A DNA stretch of 64,000 nt from Chryseobacterium sp. LAM-KRS1 (GCF_013184525.1 NZ_JAAOIZ010000002.1:124001-188000), one strand, 5' to 3'; counted from the stretch's first letter, positions 33,622 through 42,927 are shown. The notes: generated by a model from the sequence alone, not told the origin. Translations and numbers: made by a program.

Positions 33622-34494
33622 TTATGAGTTTGCTATATATTCCATTAATTCCCGCTTACTGCTTTCGAAATCAAAAGCATCATACACCATGAAATACCTG
33701 TTCTTATCTGCGCATTTTCGGTACATGGATTTCGCCAGGGCCAATTTATTCTTATCAAAACTCAACGACTTTACAAGATCCCTTATCTGCTGTGAAGTAA
33801 AAAAGGAAGTACGCATCTGCTGATTAATCAATGCTATTTTACCGTCATCAAATTTCTCATTATTCTGAAGCATTTCAAAAAATTGGCTGAATGTGCGGGC
33901 ATCCATAGTATTGCCCGGTTGATTCCAGTTTCCGGATTGATTACCATAAGGATTATTCCATATATCATTCCAGTCGTTGAAGCCATAAGATCCGTACTGA
34001 ATCGGGTAAGAATCCAATAAATATAAACCTTCATTGGTAAAAAAATCGAGTACCATTCTGTTGTTATTCCTTAACATCAGAGTCGATCTGTAAATTAAAA
34101 ATCCATTATCATAAATTGATATGGGCATTCTCCCGGATTGCAAATCAAAGAAACGGTATTTTCCCGAATTGTTTGAAATGGATTGATCACCAAGTTCAAC
34201 AGTGAAGTATCCCAGTTCAGGAATCCTCAGAAAAACTTCTGCATATCCATAATTTTGGTTCCAATGATAATTGGGATTTTTAAAACCATTATTTTGATTA
34301 CCGTTTCGAAAGCCGGAATTGCTTTTAGTAGTATTATTTTTAGTAGTATTATTTTGTTGATTTCCTTTGGCCGCTGAAGATTTCATTTCAGTCACAGAAG
34401 CTTCATTTTTTAACAGTTCTCCTGCTTTTCCAGCTTCCTGAGCAAAAGAATAAATTCCGGTAAACATCGCTAAACCAATAAATATATTTTTCAT
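33622..34494 (-). CDS. Secreted DUF4476 domain protein
   Basis: The 290-residue protein starts with a signal peptide (I-G-L-A-M-F-T-G-I-Y-S-F-A-Q, ends about 19). A low-complexity N/T/K-rich linker follows (residues 45-75), which includes two copies of N-N-T-T-K from a 15-bp DNA repeat. The C-terminal DUF4476 domain (about 195-290) has Q-Q-I-R-D-L-V-K-S-L-S-F-D-K-N-K-L-A-L-A-K and Y-D-A-F-D-F-E-S-S-K. The domain is common in Bacteroidetes secreted proteins, function unknown. Confidence 0.85.
   Translation of the reverse strand: MKNIFIGLAMFTGIYSFAQEAGKAGELLKNEASVTEMKSSAAKGNQQNNTTKNNTTKSNSGFRNGNQNNGFKNPNYHWNQNYGYAEVFLRIPELGYFTVELGDQSISNNSGKYRFFDLQSGRMPISIYDNGFLIYRSTLMLRNNNRMVLDFFTNEGLYLLDSYPIQYGSYGFNDWNDIWNNPYGNQSGNWNQPGNTMDARTFSQFFEMLQNNEKFDDGKIALINQQMRTSFFTSQQIRDLVKSLSFDKNKLALAKSMYRKCADKNRYFMVYDAFDFESSKRELMEYIANS
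34325..34354. repeat. 15-bp tandem repeat inside the DUF4476 gene
   Basis: Two exact copies of ttagtagtattattt, which on the coding strand gives a doubled N-N-T-T-K linker. In-frame units allow length change without frameshift. Confidence 0.85.
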
Positions 34495-34531
34495 TATTTT
34501 ACTTTTATATCAGCATCTCTATTTTTATGCC

Positions 34532-34567
34532 AAAAAAAAGAGAAACCAAGTTTTGGTTTCTCTTTTT
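34532..34567 (-). terminator. Intrinsic terminator of lpdA
   Basis: AAAAGAGAAACC and GGTTTCTCTTTT form a 12-bp stem around aagttt, followed on the minus strand by eight T. Lies between lpdA and the DUF4476 gene. Confidence 0.85.
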
Positions 34568-34602
34568 ATATCAATTTTGAAGTTTTTAATCTTCAGTAAA
34601 TA

Positions 34603-36006
34603 CTACATATGAATTGGTCTCTTCCCTGTAGCATCCAATGCCGCTTCTTTAACAGCTTCAGCATATGTTGGGTGAGCGTGAGAACTTCTTGCAATATCTT
34701 CTGCACTTGCACGGAATTCCATAGCAATTACACCTTCAGCAATTAAATCTGCGGCTCTTGCTCCGATGATATGCATTCCTAAAACCTCATCTGTCTTCTC
34801 ATCAGCAATGATTTTTACCAATCCGTCAATATCACCACTTGCACGGCTTCTTCCTAATGCTCTCATTGGGAATGAACCTACTTTAATAGCAACACCTTCT
34901 TCTTTTAATTGCTCTTCAGTTTTACCAACTCCGGCAACTTCAGGCCATGTATATACTACACCAGGAATAAGATTGTAGTTGATGTGTGGCTTTTGACCTG
35001 CTAAAGTTTCAGCAACAAATACGCCTTCTTCTTCAGCTTTATGTGCTAACATAGCTCCTTTAACCACATCTCCGATCGCATAAATATTGGCAACATTGGT
35101 CTGTAAATGATCATTTACCTTTACTCTGCCTCTTTCATCAAGTTCTACTCCAGCCTTCTCAAGACCTAAACCATCTGTATAAGGCTTTCTACCCACAGAA
35201 ACCAAACAATAGTCTCCTTCAACAGTAATTTCCTCTCCTTTTTTATCTTTAGCTGTAATTTTTACAGAGTCTCCACTTCTCTCAACAGCAGAAACAGCAG
35301 TAGAAAGCATGAATTTCATTCCCTGCTTCTTAAGAACTTTCAGTAATTCCTTACTTAATGCTCCATCCATTCCAGGAATGATCTTATCCATAAATTCAAC
35401 AACAGTAACCTGAGATCCTAATCTTAAATATACTGAACCTAGCTCAAGACCGATTACACCACCTCCGATAACTACCAAATGCTTAGGAATTTCTTTAAGA
35501 TTCAAAGCTTCAGTAGAAGTAATTACTCTTTCCTTGTCAAGCGTAATAAAAGGCAATGAAGACGGCTTGGAACCTGTTGCAATGATTGTATATTTGGAAT
35601 CGATAGTTTCTGAAGAACCATCTTTCTTGCTGATTTTAATCTGAGTAGCTGATTCAAAACTTCCAACACCTTCAAAAACAGTAATTTTGTTTTTGCTCAT
35701 CAGATAGTTGATCCCATCTGTATTTTGCTTTACCACTTCATTTTTACGCTCGATAATTCTTGCAATATCTACTTGAGGATCATTGATAATGATTCCGTGG
35801 CCTGCAAAATTATGTTTTGCGTTTTCGAAATGCTCGGAACTATCTAAAAGTGCTTTAGAAGGAATACATCCAACGTTAAGACAAGTTCCGCCTAAAGTTG
35901 AATATTTTTCAATAATTGCTGTTTTGAAGCCTAATTGCGCAGCACGAATTGCAGCAACATAACCACCAGGACCAGAACCTATTACGGTAACATCGAATTG
36001 ACTCAT
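34603..36006 (-). CDS. lpdA: Dihydrolipoyl dehydrogenase (E3)
   Basis: The 467-residue protein is a pyridine nucleotide-disulphide reductase that reoxidises the dihydrolipoyl group of 2-oxo acid dehydrogenase complexes and glycine cleavage. It shows FAD binding G-S-G-P-G-G-Y (10-16), the redox disulphide C-L-N-V-G-C (C42, C47), NAD binding G-G-G-V-I-G-L-E, and a C-terminal H-A-H-P-T-Y motif with the catalytic histidine. It stands apart from E1/E2 genes, so the E3 subunit is probably shared. A perfect Bacteroidetes promoter lies upstream. Confidence 0.97.
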   Translation of the reverse strand: MSQFDVTVIGSGPGGYVAAIRAAQLGFKTAIIEKYSTLGGTCLNVGCIPSKALLDSSEHFENAKHNFAGHGIIINDPQVDIARIIERKNEVVKQNTDGINYLMSKNKITVFEGVGSFESATQIKISKKDGSSETIDSKYTIIATGSKPSSLPFITLDKERVITSTEALNLKEIPKHLVVIGGGVIGLELGSVYLRLGSQVTVVEFMDKIIPGMDGALSKELLKVLKKQGMKFMLSTAVSAVERSGDSVKITAKDKKGEEITVEGDYCLVSVGRKPYTDGLGLEKAGVELDERGRVKVNDHLQTNVANIYAIGDVVKGAMLAHKAEEEGVFVAETLAGQKPHINYNLIPGVVYTWPEVAGVGKTEEQLKEEGVAIKVGSFPMRALGRSRASGDIDGLVKIIADEKTDEVLGMHIIGARAADLIAEGVIAMEFRASAEDIARSSHAHPTYAEAVKEAALDATGKRPIHM

Positions 36007-36049
36007 GTTATTTTATGAATTTGTTTATTATTATCTATCTTAAGTCTTA

Positions 36050-36080
36050 CAAATTTAATGATAAATTACCAAGCACCAAA
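36050..36080 (-). promoter_or_regulatory. Promoter of lpdA
   Basis: On the minus strand TTTG (36077-36080), 19 bp, TAAATTTG (36050-36057): a full consensus match, 43 bp before the start codon. Confidence 0.85.
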
Positions 36081-36134
36081 GTGAGTTTTATCAATTTTAG
36101 AATTGATAACAGGACATCCTACCTTTTACAGGAG

Positions 36135-36533
36135 TTATTTCAATAGTTTGATATTTTCTTCATTTCCTTCTTTTAAATAAATAGCTGAAAAAATGAGTGG
36201 TTTTTCAGCTGATGCATTATCAAAATGAAGAATTTTAACGTTTTTTGGTTCATAAAAAGCATCCCCCTCATGGAGTATTATTTTTTGCTGTCCTTCTATC
36301 TGAAAAACAGCATCTCCTGATTTTATTATTCCCAATACCGGACAAGGATGCAGATGCTCCGGTGCCGCTACGCCTGCAGCTATTGTGACCTCCTGAATTT
36401 CCGCAGTTTTAACTTTCTGATCAAGACCTGTTTTTAGCAACTCTTTTCTGGAAAGCTGGGTGTTCTGAGCCAGAAGATTTACAGAATTCACCATTAAAAT
36501 AGCTATTGCAAACGATTTAATTATTTTCTCCAT
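36135..36533 (-). CDS. Secreted cupin domain protein
   Basis: The 132-residue protein carries a signal peptide (I-A-I-L-M-V-N-S-V-N-L-L-A-Q, about 9-22). The rest is a small cupin barrel: P-E-H-L-H-P-C-P-V-L-G-I-I-K-S-G (about 58-73), E-G-D-A-F-Y-E-P (about 89-96), and F-D-N-A-S-A-E-K-P-L-I-F-S. The H-L-H pair suggests metal binding. The substrate is unknown; it acts in the periplasm. It precedes lpdA on the same strand but lpdA has its own promoter, so they are not strictly an operon. Confidence 0.8.
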   Translation of the reverse strand: MEKIIKSFAIAILMVNSVNLLAQNTQLSRKELLKTGLDQKVKTAEIQEVTIAAGVAAPEHLHPCPVLGIIKSGDAVFQIEGQQKIILHEGDAFYEPKNVKILHFDNASAEKPLIFSAIYLKEGNEENIKLLK

Positions 36534-36581
36534 GATAACCTTTGGTTTAATAATTAGTAATTAGCCTATTAACAATTTTTG

Positions 36582-37670
36582 TTATGAACTACGAACTACA
36601 TCCAACAGAAGTTTTTCGTATTTATCGAGAATAATATTCTTGGAGAACCTTGATTTAATAGAACTTTTAATGGCTTCTTTATCATAGGTCTGATGCAGGA
36701 TACTCATGATCTTTTGGGAAAAATCTTCATGATTATTGATATCCGAAATCTCACCGTTTACCTGATGTTGGATGATTTCATTAATACCTCCGGGACAGTT
36801 GTTGGCAAGAGCGTAAGTTCCACAAGCCCCGGCTTCCAATAATACATTAGGAAATCCCTCATATCTTGAAGAAAGAATGAAAAGGTCCGCGTATTTTAAG
36901 TATTGATAAGGATTCTCCTGTCTTCCATGGAAAAATACATGTTTTAATCCCAGAAAATCTTTCATCTGATGCAGGATTTCTTTGTCTTTTCCATCCCCCA
37001 GAATATGGAGCAGAATATTTTCATTTTTTAAACGGGAAAAAACTTTCAGTAAGTTATCGAATCCTTTTCTTGAAGATAAATTTCCAATGGCTACAACATT
37101 TTTGTAATTGTACGCAAAGCATTCCGGCTTTTGGGAAACGGCAAGTTTCTGATTGATAAAATCAAAATCCACCGGATTATTGATCTTCACAATCTTATCC
37201 GATTTTATATTGAAATTCTTCATCAGATCCCTCATCATGTCATCACTTTGTGCGATGATCCGTTGATAGTTATTATAAAAATTATAAAAGAATTTAATTT
37301 CTTTCCGCGTCACATGCTCACTTACCACATTTGTTTCTCTGGCAATGAACTTCGTCCTTGGAAAAAGCTTTATAAACAATGATAAATAAGCATTTACCTC
37401 ACCAAATCCTGAAAATACAATATCAGGTTTCCTTTTATAGATCTCCGATAAAATAGGCTTTAATGAATGTCTGATTCTTTCTGTATTGATATCAATAATT
37501 TCAACATCTTTTTCAAGAAAGCTAAGATAACCTCCTTGTTTCCGTAAAAGCAAAATCTTAGGTTCAAAACGATCCCGTGAAAGATGATTTGCAATTGTGG
37601 TAATAATTCTTTCTGCACCTCCGGTTTCCAAATCCGGCAGAATAAAAATAACAGAAATCTTTTTCATCAT
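36582..37670 (-). CDS. GT4-type glycosyltransferase
   Basis: The 362-residue protein is a GT-B fold glycosyltransferase of family 4: the start P-D-L-E-T-G-G-A-E-R-I (about 12-22) is the classic acceptor loop, and the C-terminal half has A-I-G-N-L-S-S-R-K-G-F-D-N-L (about 194-207), the H-I-L-G-D-G-K-D-K-E segment and L-S-S-R-Y-E-G-F-P-N-V-L-L-E-A-G-A-C-G (about 272-289). It likely adds a sugar to a surface polysaccharide or lipid. Its neighbours are unrelated. A hairpin just before its start belongs to recQ. Confidence 0.92.
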   Translation of the reverse strand: MMKKISVIFILPDLETGGAERIITTIANHLSRDRFEPKILLLRKQGGYLSFLEKDVEIIDINTERIRHSLKPILSEIYKRKPDIVFSGFGEVNAYLSLFIKLFPRTKFIARETNVVSEHVTRKEIKFFYNFYNNYQRIIAQSDDMMRDLMKNFNIKSDKIVKINNPVDFDFINQKLAVSQKPECFAYNYKNVVAIGNLSSRKGFDNLLKVFSRLKNENILLHILGDGKDKEILHQMKDFLGLKHVFFHGRQENPYQYLKYADLFILSSRYEGFPNVLLEAGACGTYALANNCPGGINEIIQHQVNGEISDINNHEDFSQKIMSILHQTYDKEAIKSSIKSRFSKNIILDKYEKLLLDVVRSS

Positions 37671-37677
37671 TGTAAAA

Positions 37678-37705
37678 GAACCTTACCCATGATCGGATAA
37701 GGTTC
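37678..37705 (-). terminator. Terminator of recQ
   Basis: GAACCTTA and TAAGGTTC form an 8-bp stem around a short loop, with TTTT following on the minus strand. It sits just before the glycosyltransferase start. Confidence 0.55.
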
Positions 37706-37716
37706 ATATTTTTAAT

Positions 37717-39921
37717 TTAATTAGCTACGTCACTAATGAATTTTATCCTTAACATTCTGACCTCTTCATCAGAAAGCTCATCTCCGAATTCATCCAGCAA
37801 TACTTTCATGCTATCGCTTTCAGAATCATTCATGAATTCCATGAAGCCATCTACAATATCTTCATCGAAATTATCTTCAATATAGTAATCAATATTCAGC
37901 TTCGTTCCCTGGTATACAATACTTTCCATTTCTTTCAACAATTCATTCATTGTTAAATTTTTGGCTCTTGCAATATCCTCAAGATCGATCTTCTTATCGG
38001 TACTCTGAATAATAAATACTTTGTGGCTCGATTTATTCGCTACCTGCTTCAGTACCATATCCTGAGTACGTTCAATATTATGGTCTTCAACATAGGTTTT
38101 TATGTAGTCGGCAAATTCCTTTCCATACTTTTTGGCTTTTCCTTCCCCTACTCCATAAATCTTGGCAATTTCTTCCACTGTGATCGGATACTGAACCGTC
38201 ATGTCTTCCAAACTAGGATCCATGAATACCGTATAAGGAGGAATTCCGTATTTTTTAGCTACTTTTTTCCTCAGTTCCTTTAAAAGACCAAATAAATTCT
38301 GGTCCAGTCCTCCTCCGGATTGCATCTGCACTTGATCACTTTCCGCTTTTGACTGTGTAAGGTCAAATTCGCGGTCTTCTGCTATCATAAACACGTGATC
38401 TAAATTATGGTCCAGAACCTGTAGGCCTTTATCCGTAATCTTTAAAACACCGTACGTTTCAATATCTTTTTGTAGAAAATTCTGAACAGTAGCCTGTCTT
38501 AAGATCGTTTTCCAATAGTTATCTTTCTGATCTTTCCCGAAACCGAAATATGAACTTTGTTCAAGCTTGTACGATTTGGTGACAGCACTTTCTTTTCCCG
38601 AGATCACCGAGATCAGGTCTTTGGATTTAAACTTTTCTCCAGTTTCCCTGATCAGTTCCAGAACTTTCTTCAGATCTTTTGTAGCATCCTTTAATTTTGG
38701 AGGGTTTGATGCATTATCACACATTTTAGCTCCTTCTCCATTAACAGGATCAAAAGCTTCACCAAAGTAATACAAAATATACTGTCTCCGGCTCATGGAT
38801 GTTTCAGCATAACCTACCACTTCATTTAAAAGTTGTAATCCGATTTCCCTTTCTGAAACCGGCTTTTGAGCAAGGAACTTTTCAAGCTTTTCGATATCTT
38901 TCGGATCATAAAAGGCTAAGCAGTGTCCTTCTCCACCGTCTCTTCCTGCGCGTCCCGTTTCCTGGTAATAACTCTCTAATGACTTCGGAAAATCGTAATG
39001 GATTACAAACCGCACATCCGGTTTATCAATTCCCATCCCAAAAGCGATGGTTGCAACAATAACATCAGCATCCTCCATGAGGAATTTATCCTGATTAGCC
39101 ACCCTTACCTTCTGGTCAAGACCTGCGTGATATGGTAATGCATTAATTCCATTCACTTGTAAAAGCTGCGCAAATTCCTCTACTTTCCTCCTGCTTAAAC
39201 AATATATAATTCCTGATTTTCCCTTATGCTGATTAATAAATTTTACGATTTCAAGATCTACATTGACTTTCGGGCGTACTTCGTAGTATAAATTAGCACG
39301 GTTGAAGCTTTCCTTAAATACCAATGCATTCGTCATTCCCAATGTTTTCTGGATATCATCCTGAACCTTAGGAGTTGCCGTGGCTGTAAGTGCAATAACG
39401 GGAACGTCGGCAATTTTATCGATAATCAATTTCAGATTTCTGTATTCCGGTCTGAAATCGTGTCCCCACTCTGAAATACAGTGAGCCTCGTCAATAGCAA
39501 AGAATGAAATTTTAACTTCCTTAAGGAAATCCAGATAATCTTCTTTAATTAATGATTCAGGAGCAACATAAAGTAATTTTGTCTTCCCGCTTTTAATGTC
39601 ATCAAAGACCTGCTTGGTCTGGGTTTTATTTAATGATGAATTTAAAACATGTGCTACTCCATCATCAGATGAAAGACCATTTACGGCATCTACCTGATTC
39701 TTCATTAATGCGATTAAGGGAGAAACTACAATCGCCGTCCCTTCAGAAATGAGTGCCGGAAGTTGGTAACATAATGACTTACCTCCCCCTGTCGGCATCA
39801 AAACAAATATATCCTTCCCTTGTAACAGATTTTCTATAATTTGTTCTTGTTGACCTTTAAAAGTAGAAAACCCGAAATACTTTTTCAATTCGCCTGATAA
39901 ATTGGCTTTTTTTGCGCTCAT
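37717..39921 (-). CDS. recQ: RecQ-type ATP-dependent DNA helicase
   Basis: The 734-residue protein has the SF2 RecQ core: Walker A M-P-T-G-G-G-K-S (42-49), D-E-A-H box (144-147), T-A-T-A (179-182), and motif VI Q-E-T-G-R-A-G-R-D-G (320-329). A RQC region follows and an HRDC domain around 545-620 (Y-G-I-P-P-Y-T-V-F, then G-V-G-E-G-K-A-K-K-Y-G). It unwinds DNA in recombination and fork repair. Unusually, the zinc site is mostly lost: the first cysteine is Ser377, and the later C-x-x-C-D-x-C is A-K-M-C-D-N-A (around 398-404), leaving one of four. Confidence 0.93.
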   Translation of the reverse strand: MSAKKANLSGELKKYFGFSTFKGQQEQIIENLLQGKDIFVLMPTGGGKSLCYQLPALISEGTAIVVSPLIALMKNQVDAVNGLSSDDGVAHVLNSSLNKTQTKQVFDDIKSGKTKLLYVAPESLIKEDYLDFLKEVKISFFAIDEAHCISEWGHDFRPEYRNLKLIIDKIADVPVIALTATATPKVQDDIQKTLGMTNALVFKESFNRANLYYEVRPKVNVDLEIVKFINQHKGKSGIIYCLSRRKVEEFAQLLQVNGINALPYHAGLDQKVRVANQDKFLMEDADVIVATIAFGMGIDKPDVRFVIHYDFPKSLESYYQETGRAGRDGGEGHCLAFYDPKDIEKLEKFLAQKPVSEREIGLQLLNEVVGYAETSMSRRQYILYYFGEAFDPVNGEGAKMCDNASNPPKLKDATKDLKKVLELIRETGEKFKSKDLISVISGKESAVTKSYKLEQSSYFGFGKDQKDNYWKTILRQATVQNFLQKDIETYGVLKITDKGLQVLDHNLDHVFMIAEDREFDLTQSKAESDQVQMQSGGGLDQNLFGLLKELRKKVAKKYGIPPYTVFMDPSLEDMTVQYPITVEEIAKIYGVGEGKAKKYGKEFADYIKTYVEDHNIERTQDMVLKQVANKSSHKVFIIQSTDKKIDLEDIARAKNLTMNELLKEMESIVYQGTKLNIDYYIEDNFDEDIVDGFMEFMNDSESDSMKVLLDEFGDELSDEEVRMLRIKFISDVAN

Positions 39922-39953
39922 CTAATTTTCTATTGCTAAATTTGCATCTAATC

Positions 39954-39961
39954 CAAAGTTA
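39954..39961 (-). promoter_or_regulatory. Possible -7 element of recQ
   Basis: TAACTTTG on the minus strand, 32 bp before the recQ start codon. No good -33 box. Confidence 0.35.
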
Positions 39962-40082
39962 TAAAATTTTTGCTTATAATAAAAGCGAACGAATTTATAA
40001 AAAATAAAATTTATATTAAATATTCTTTTTAAAGTATAAATTTATATCGGGAGAATTTTGTATACAAATTGTAAAGGTAAAA

Positions 40083-41042
40083 ATGGAAAGAGCAAATATC
40101 ATTTCAATAGCAAAAACAACATTAGAAATAGAGATTTCAGAACTTGAAAAATTAAAAAGCAGAATAGACAATGAATTTGTAAAAGCAGTAGAGGTTATTC
40201 ATTCAGCAAAAGGAAAATTAATTGTTGTTGGAATAGGAAAATCTGCTCATGTGGGAAATAAAATTGTTGCCACACTCAATTCCACCGGAACTCCTTCCCA
40301 GTTCCTTCACGCTTCGGAAGCCATTCATGGAGATCTTGGAGTTATCCAGAAACAGGATGTGGTTTTATGCATTTCCAATTCCGGAAATTCACCTGAAATT
40401 GCCAATCTTGTTCCATTCTTAAAAGATTATTCTTCAGCATTAATAGGAATGACAGGAAACAGAAAAAGCAAACTGGCAGAATTTTCTGAAATCATTTTAG
40501 ATACCCATGTGGACCTTGAGGCCTGTCCCAATAAACTAGCTCCGACCAGTTCTACTACCATACAGATGGCACTGGGAGATGCCTTGGCAATCTGCCTGAT
40601 GGAACTCAACGACTTTAAAGAAAACGATTTCGCAAAATTCCACCCCGGAGGAAGCTTAGGAAAAAACTTAACCGCAAGGGTTGAACAATTCCTTTCATCA
40701 CAAAAACCACAGGTAAGCGAAAATGCACCTGTACGGGATGTAATTATCTCAATCAGCGCATCGAGTCATGGAATTACTGTGGTTACAAAAGAAGATGAAA
40801 TCATCGGTGTGATTACGGATGGTGACCTGAGAAGGATGCTGTTAAAAGATGAAGACGTATCTAAGGTTCTGGCCAAAGATATCATGTCTGCCCATCCTAA
40901 AACCATTGAAAAAAATGTTCTCGCAAAAGATGCGATGAAAGTTTTAAAAGAAAACAATATCGGCCAGCTTATTGTAACCGAAAATGGTAAATACTTTGGA
41001 ATTATAGACCTTCACAAATTGTTGGACGAAGGAATTATCTAA
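40083..41042 (+). CDS. kdsD: Arabinose-5-phosphate isomerase (KdsD/KpsF family)
   Basis: The 319-residue protein isomerises ribulose-5-phosphate to arabinose-5-phosphate, the first step in KDO synthesis for lipopolysaccharide. It has a SIS sugar-phosphate isomerase domain (about 25-175: V-V-G-I-G-K-S-A-H-V-G-N-K, S-N-S-G-N-S-P-E, and L-A-P-T-S-S-T-T near 158-165), and two CBS domains (about 200-319: V-I-T-D-G-D-L-R-R, then I-I-D-L-H-K-L-L). Length is normal. It is divergent from recQ and closed by a terminator. Confidence 0.95.
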   Translation: MERANIISIAKTTLEIEISELEKLKSRIDNEFVKAVEVIHSAKGKLIVVGIGKSAHVGNKIVATLNSTGTPSQFLHASEAIHGDLGVIQKQDVVLCISNSGNSPEIANLVPFLKDYSSALIGMTGNRKSKLAEFSEIILDTHVDLEACPNKLAPTSSTTIQMALGDALAICLMELNDFKENDFAKFHPGGSLGKNLTARVEQFLSSQKPQVSENAPVRDVIISISASSHGITVVTKEDEIIGVITDGDLRRMLLKDEDVSKVLAKDIMSAHPKTIEKNVLAKDAMKVLKENNIGQLIVTENGKYFGIIDLHKLLDEGII

Positions 41043-41060
41043 AAAATAACATCTTATAAA

Positions 41061-41102
41061 AATAAAGTTCCGGCTTGCTTCGCAAGCCGGAACTTTATTT
41101 TT
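41061..41102. terminator. Intrinsic terminator after kdsD
   Basis: A 17-bp stem (AATAAAGTTCCGGCTTG-type arms) around a short loop, with A-rich left and T-rich right flanks. Confidence 0.9.
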
Positions 41103-41157
41103 ACCCTTGCCAACTTTTTTTAAAATCCATATCTTGTAAGAACAAATACAAAAAAAC

Positions 41158-41853
41158 ATGAAGAAAAGAGCATTAATCGTAGTCACAAGTGTGGAAAAAT
41201 ACCCTGAAATGGATCGTGCAACCGGTTTATGGCTAGGTGAGGCAGTTCATTTTTATGAAAAATTATCCCAAAAAGGATATGAAATCGATTTTGTAAGCCC
41301 CCGAGGTGGTTACACTCCTCTTGATCCTGTTTCCCTCCAAATGTTTGTACAACCGGTGGACTGGAAATATTATGCAGATCAATCCTTCAGGGAAAAGTTG
41401 GCAAATACTTTAGAGCCTAAGGATATTCATGCAGAAGATTATGAAGTTATTTACTATTCCGGAGGACATGGTGTTGTATGGGATTTTCCTGACAATAAGG
41501 AGTTACAGGATATTTCAAGAAAGATCTATGAAAACGGAGGAGTTGTTTCTTCTGTTTGTCATGGTGCTGTAGGTTTATTTAACATCCGGCTTTCAGATGG
41601 TGAATTACTGATTAAGGGGAAAACACTTACCGGTTTTTCAAATTCGGAGGAGGTAGCAGCTGAGTTAGCTGACCATATGCCTTATCTGACAGAAGATGTT
41701 TTAAAAAGCAAAGGTGCCAACTATGTAAAAGCCGATAAAGATTTTATTTCTTTCGCCGTTGCTGACGGAAGACTGGTTACAGGCCAAAATCCTCAATCAG
41801 GAGGAGCGGTTGGTGAAAAAGTGCTGGAAATATTGGAAAAACAAGAAAAGTAG
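41158..41853 (+). CDS. DJ-1/PfpI family class I GATase-like protein
   Basis: The 231-residue protein is of the DJ-1/PfpI superfamily: V-V-S-S-V-C-H-G-A-V-G-L (about 129-140) gives the nucleophilic elbow Cys134-His135, with Glu28 (G-E-A-V) as the third residue, and Y-Y-S-G-G-H-G before it. Members act as chaperone/glyoxalase (Hsp31-type), protease or amidotransferase. It resembles the Hsp31-like subgroup by size. An inverted repeat follows; no partner gene. Confidence 0.87.
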   Translation: MKKRALIVVTSVEKYPEMDRATGLWLGEAVHFYEKLSQKGYEIDFVSPRGGYTPLDPVSLQMFVQPVDWKYYADQSFREKLANTLEPKDIHAEDYEVIYYSGGHGVVWDFPDNKELQDISRKIYENGGVVSSVCHGAVGLFNIRLSDGELLIKGKTLTGFSNSEEVAAELADHMPYLTEDVLKSKGANYVKADKDFISFAVADGRLVTGQNPQSGGAVGEKVLEILEKQEK

Positions 41854-41863
41854 AAATCTAAAA

Positions 41864-41895
41864 ACTGATCCCGGTAAAAATTTACCGGGATCAGT
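41864..41895 (+). terminator. Hairpin after the DJ-1/PfpI gene
   Basis: ACTGATCCCGGTAAA and its exact complement with a 2-nt loop give a strong 15-bp stem 11 bp after the stop. There is no T-run behind it, so termination by a U-tract is not sure. Confidence 0.6.
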
Positions 41896-41956
41896 GATTA
41901 TATAAAAAGGACAGCAAAATCATAATCAATAATTACAATTACTCATTATAATTTCA

Positions 41957-41964
41957 TAGTTTTG
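41957..41964 (+). promoter_or_regulatory. Possible -7 element of tatC
   Basis: TAGTTTTG fits TAnnTTTG, 64 bp before the start codon. No -33 box seen. Confidence 0.4.
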
Positions 41965-42028
41965 CATGCTTATATATTATAAAGTTTTTACTTTGTAAGA
42001 CCTTAATATTCTAGATAGATTCTATATA

Positions 42029-42856
42029 ATGGAAGAAAAAAAGGAAATGTCCTTTCTTGGGCACATTGGAGAATTAAGAGGGCATCTGATTCGCTCAATT
42101 ATTGCTATTATTATTGCCGCTTTTATCATTGGCTTTAATATCAATTGGATTATGGACCATATTTTTTTCGGTCCTACCAGAAATGACTTTCCCACTTTTA
42201 AAATTGTTAATCACTTTTCGAGGATGATCCTCGGAGAAGACAGCATACATCTTCCAAAAGAATTTCCTGTTCGTGTACAAAGGCTTTATCAGCAGTTCAA
42301 TGTCATGATGGCGGTTTCTATTTTCGGGGGGATTGTTCTGGCATTTCCCTATATAGTCTGGGAGCTTTGGCGTTTCGTCAGTCCTGCATTACATCCGAAA
42401 GAAAGAAAAAATTCGATCTTCATTATCAATGCGGTGTGGATATTGTTTATGTCAGGGGTTTTATCAGGGTACTTTCTGATTCTTCCTTTTGCCGTCAACT
42501 TTGGGGTGATTTTCAAAATTTCCGATATTATCGTTCCTCTTTATGATCTGAGTGATTATACCACGTTATTCTTACAGGTTGTATTAGGTATGGGAGTGGT
42601 TTTTCTATTTCCTATCCTTATTTATTTCCTTACGACGATCGGAATTCTGAGCCCGAAATTCATGAAAACATACCGAAGACATGCTATTGTGCTCATCATG
42701 GTTGTTGCAGCTATTATTACTCCTGCTGATGTTTTAAGTATGATTATGGCAGCCCTGCCATTATTGTTGTTGTATGAATTCAGTATTGTCATGTGTTCTT
42801 ATACCTATAAAAAGGTTCAGAAACATGAAGGAAACCTGCCTGTCGTTCAGAAGTAG
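42029..42856 (+). CDS. tatC: Twin-arginine translocase subunit TatC
   Basis: The 275-residue integral membrane protein has six transmembrane helices and the TatC marks: M-S-F-L-G-H-I-G-E-L-R-G-H-L (7-20) at the N-terminus, and P-Y-I-V-W-E-L-W-R-F-V-S-P-A-L-H-P-K-E (about 109-127) with the L-x-P-x-E-R-K. It is the receptor for the twin-arginine signal and exports folded proteins. Unusually tatA is not adjacent. A terminator and a large palindrome follow it. Confidence 0.95.
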   Translation: MEEKKEMSFLGHIGELRGHLIRSIIAIIIAAFIIGFNINWIMDHIFFGPTRNDFPTFKIVNHFSRMILGEDSIHLPKEFPVRVQRLYQQFNVMMAVSIFGGIVLAFPYIVWELWRFVSPALHPKERKNSIFIINAVWILFMSGVLSGYFLILPFAVNFGVIFKISDIIVPLYDLSDYTTLFLQVVLGMGVVFLFPILIYFLTTIGILSPKFMKTYRRHAIVLIMVVAAIITPADVLSMIMAALPLLLLYEFSIVMCSYTYKKVQKHEGNLPVVQK

Positions 42857-42899
42857 TGTCAGCAAAAAACGAAGACCGAAAGCGTCTTCTTACCATATT

Positions 42900-42927
42900 C
42901 CCGCAGATTAATCTGCGGGATTTTTTT
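42900..42927 (+). terminator. Intrinsic terminator of tatC
   Basis: CCCGCAGATTAATCTGCGGG (a palindrome) is followed by a T7 run, 43 bp after the tatC stop. Confidence 0.85.
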
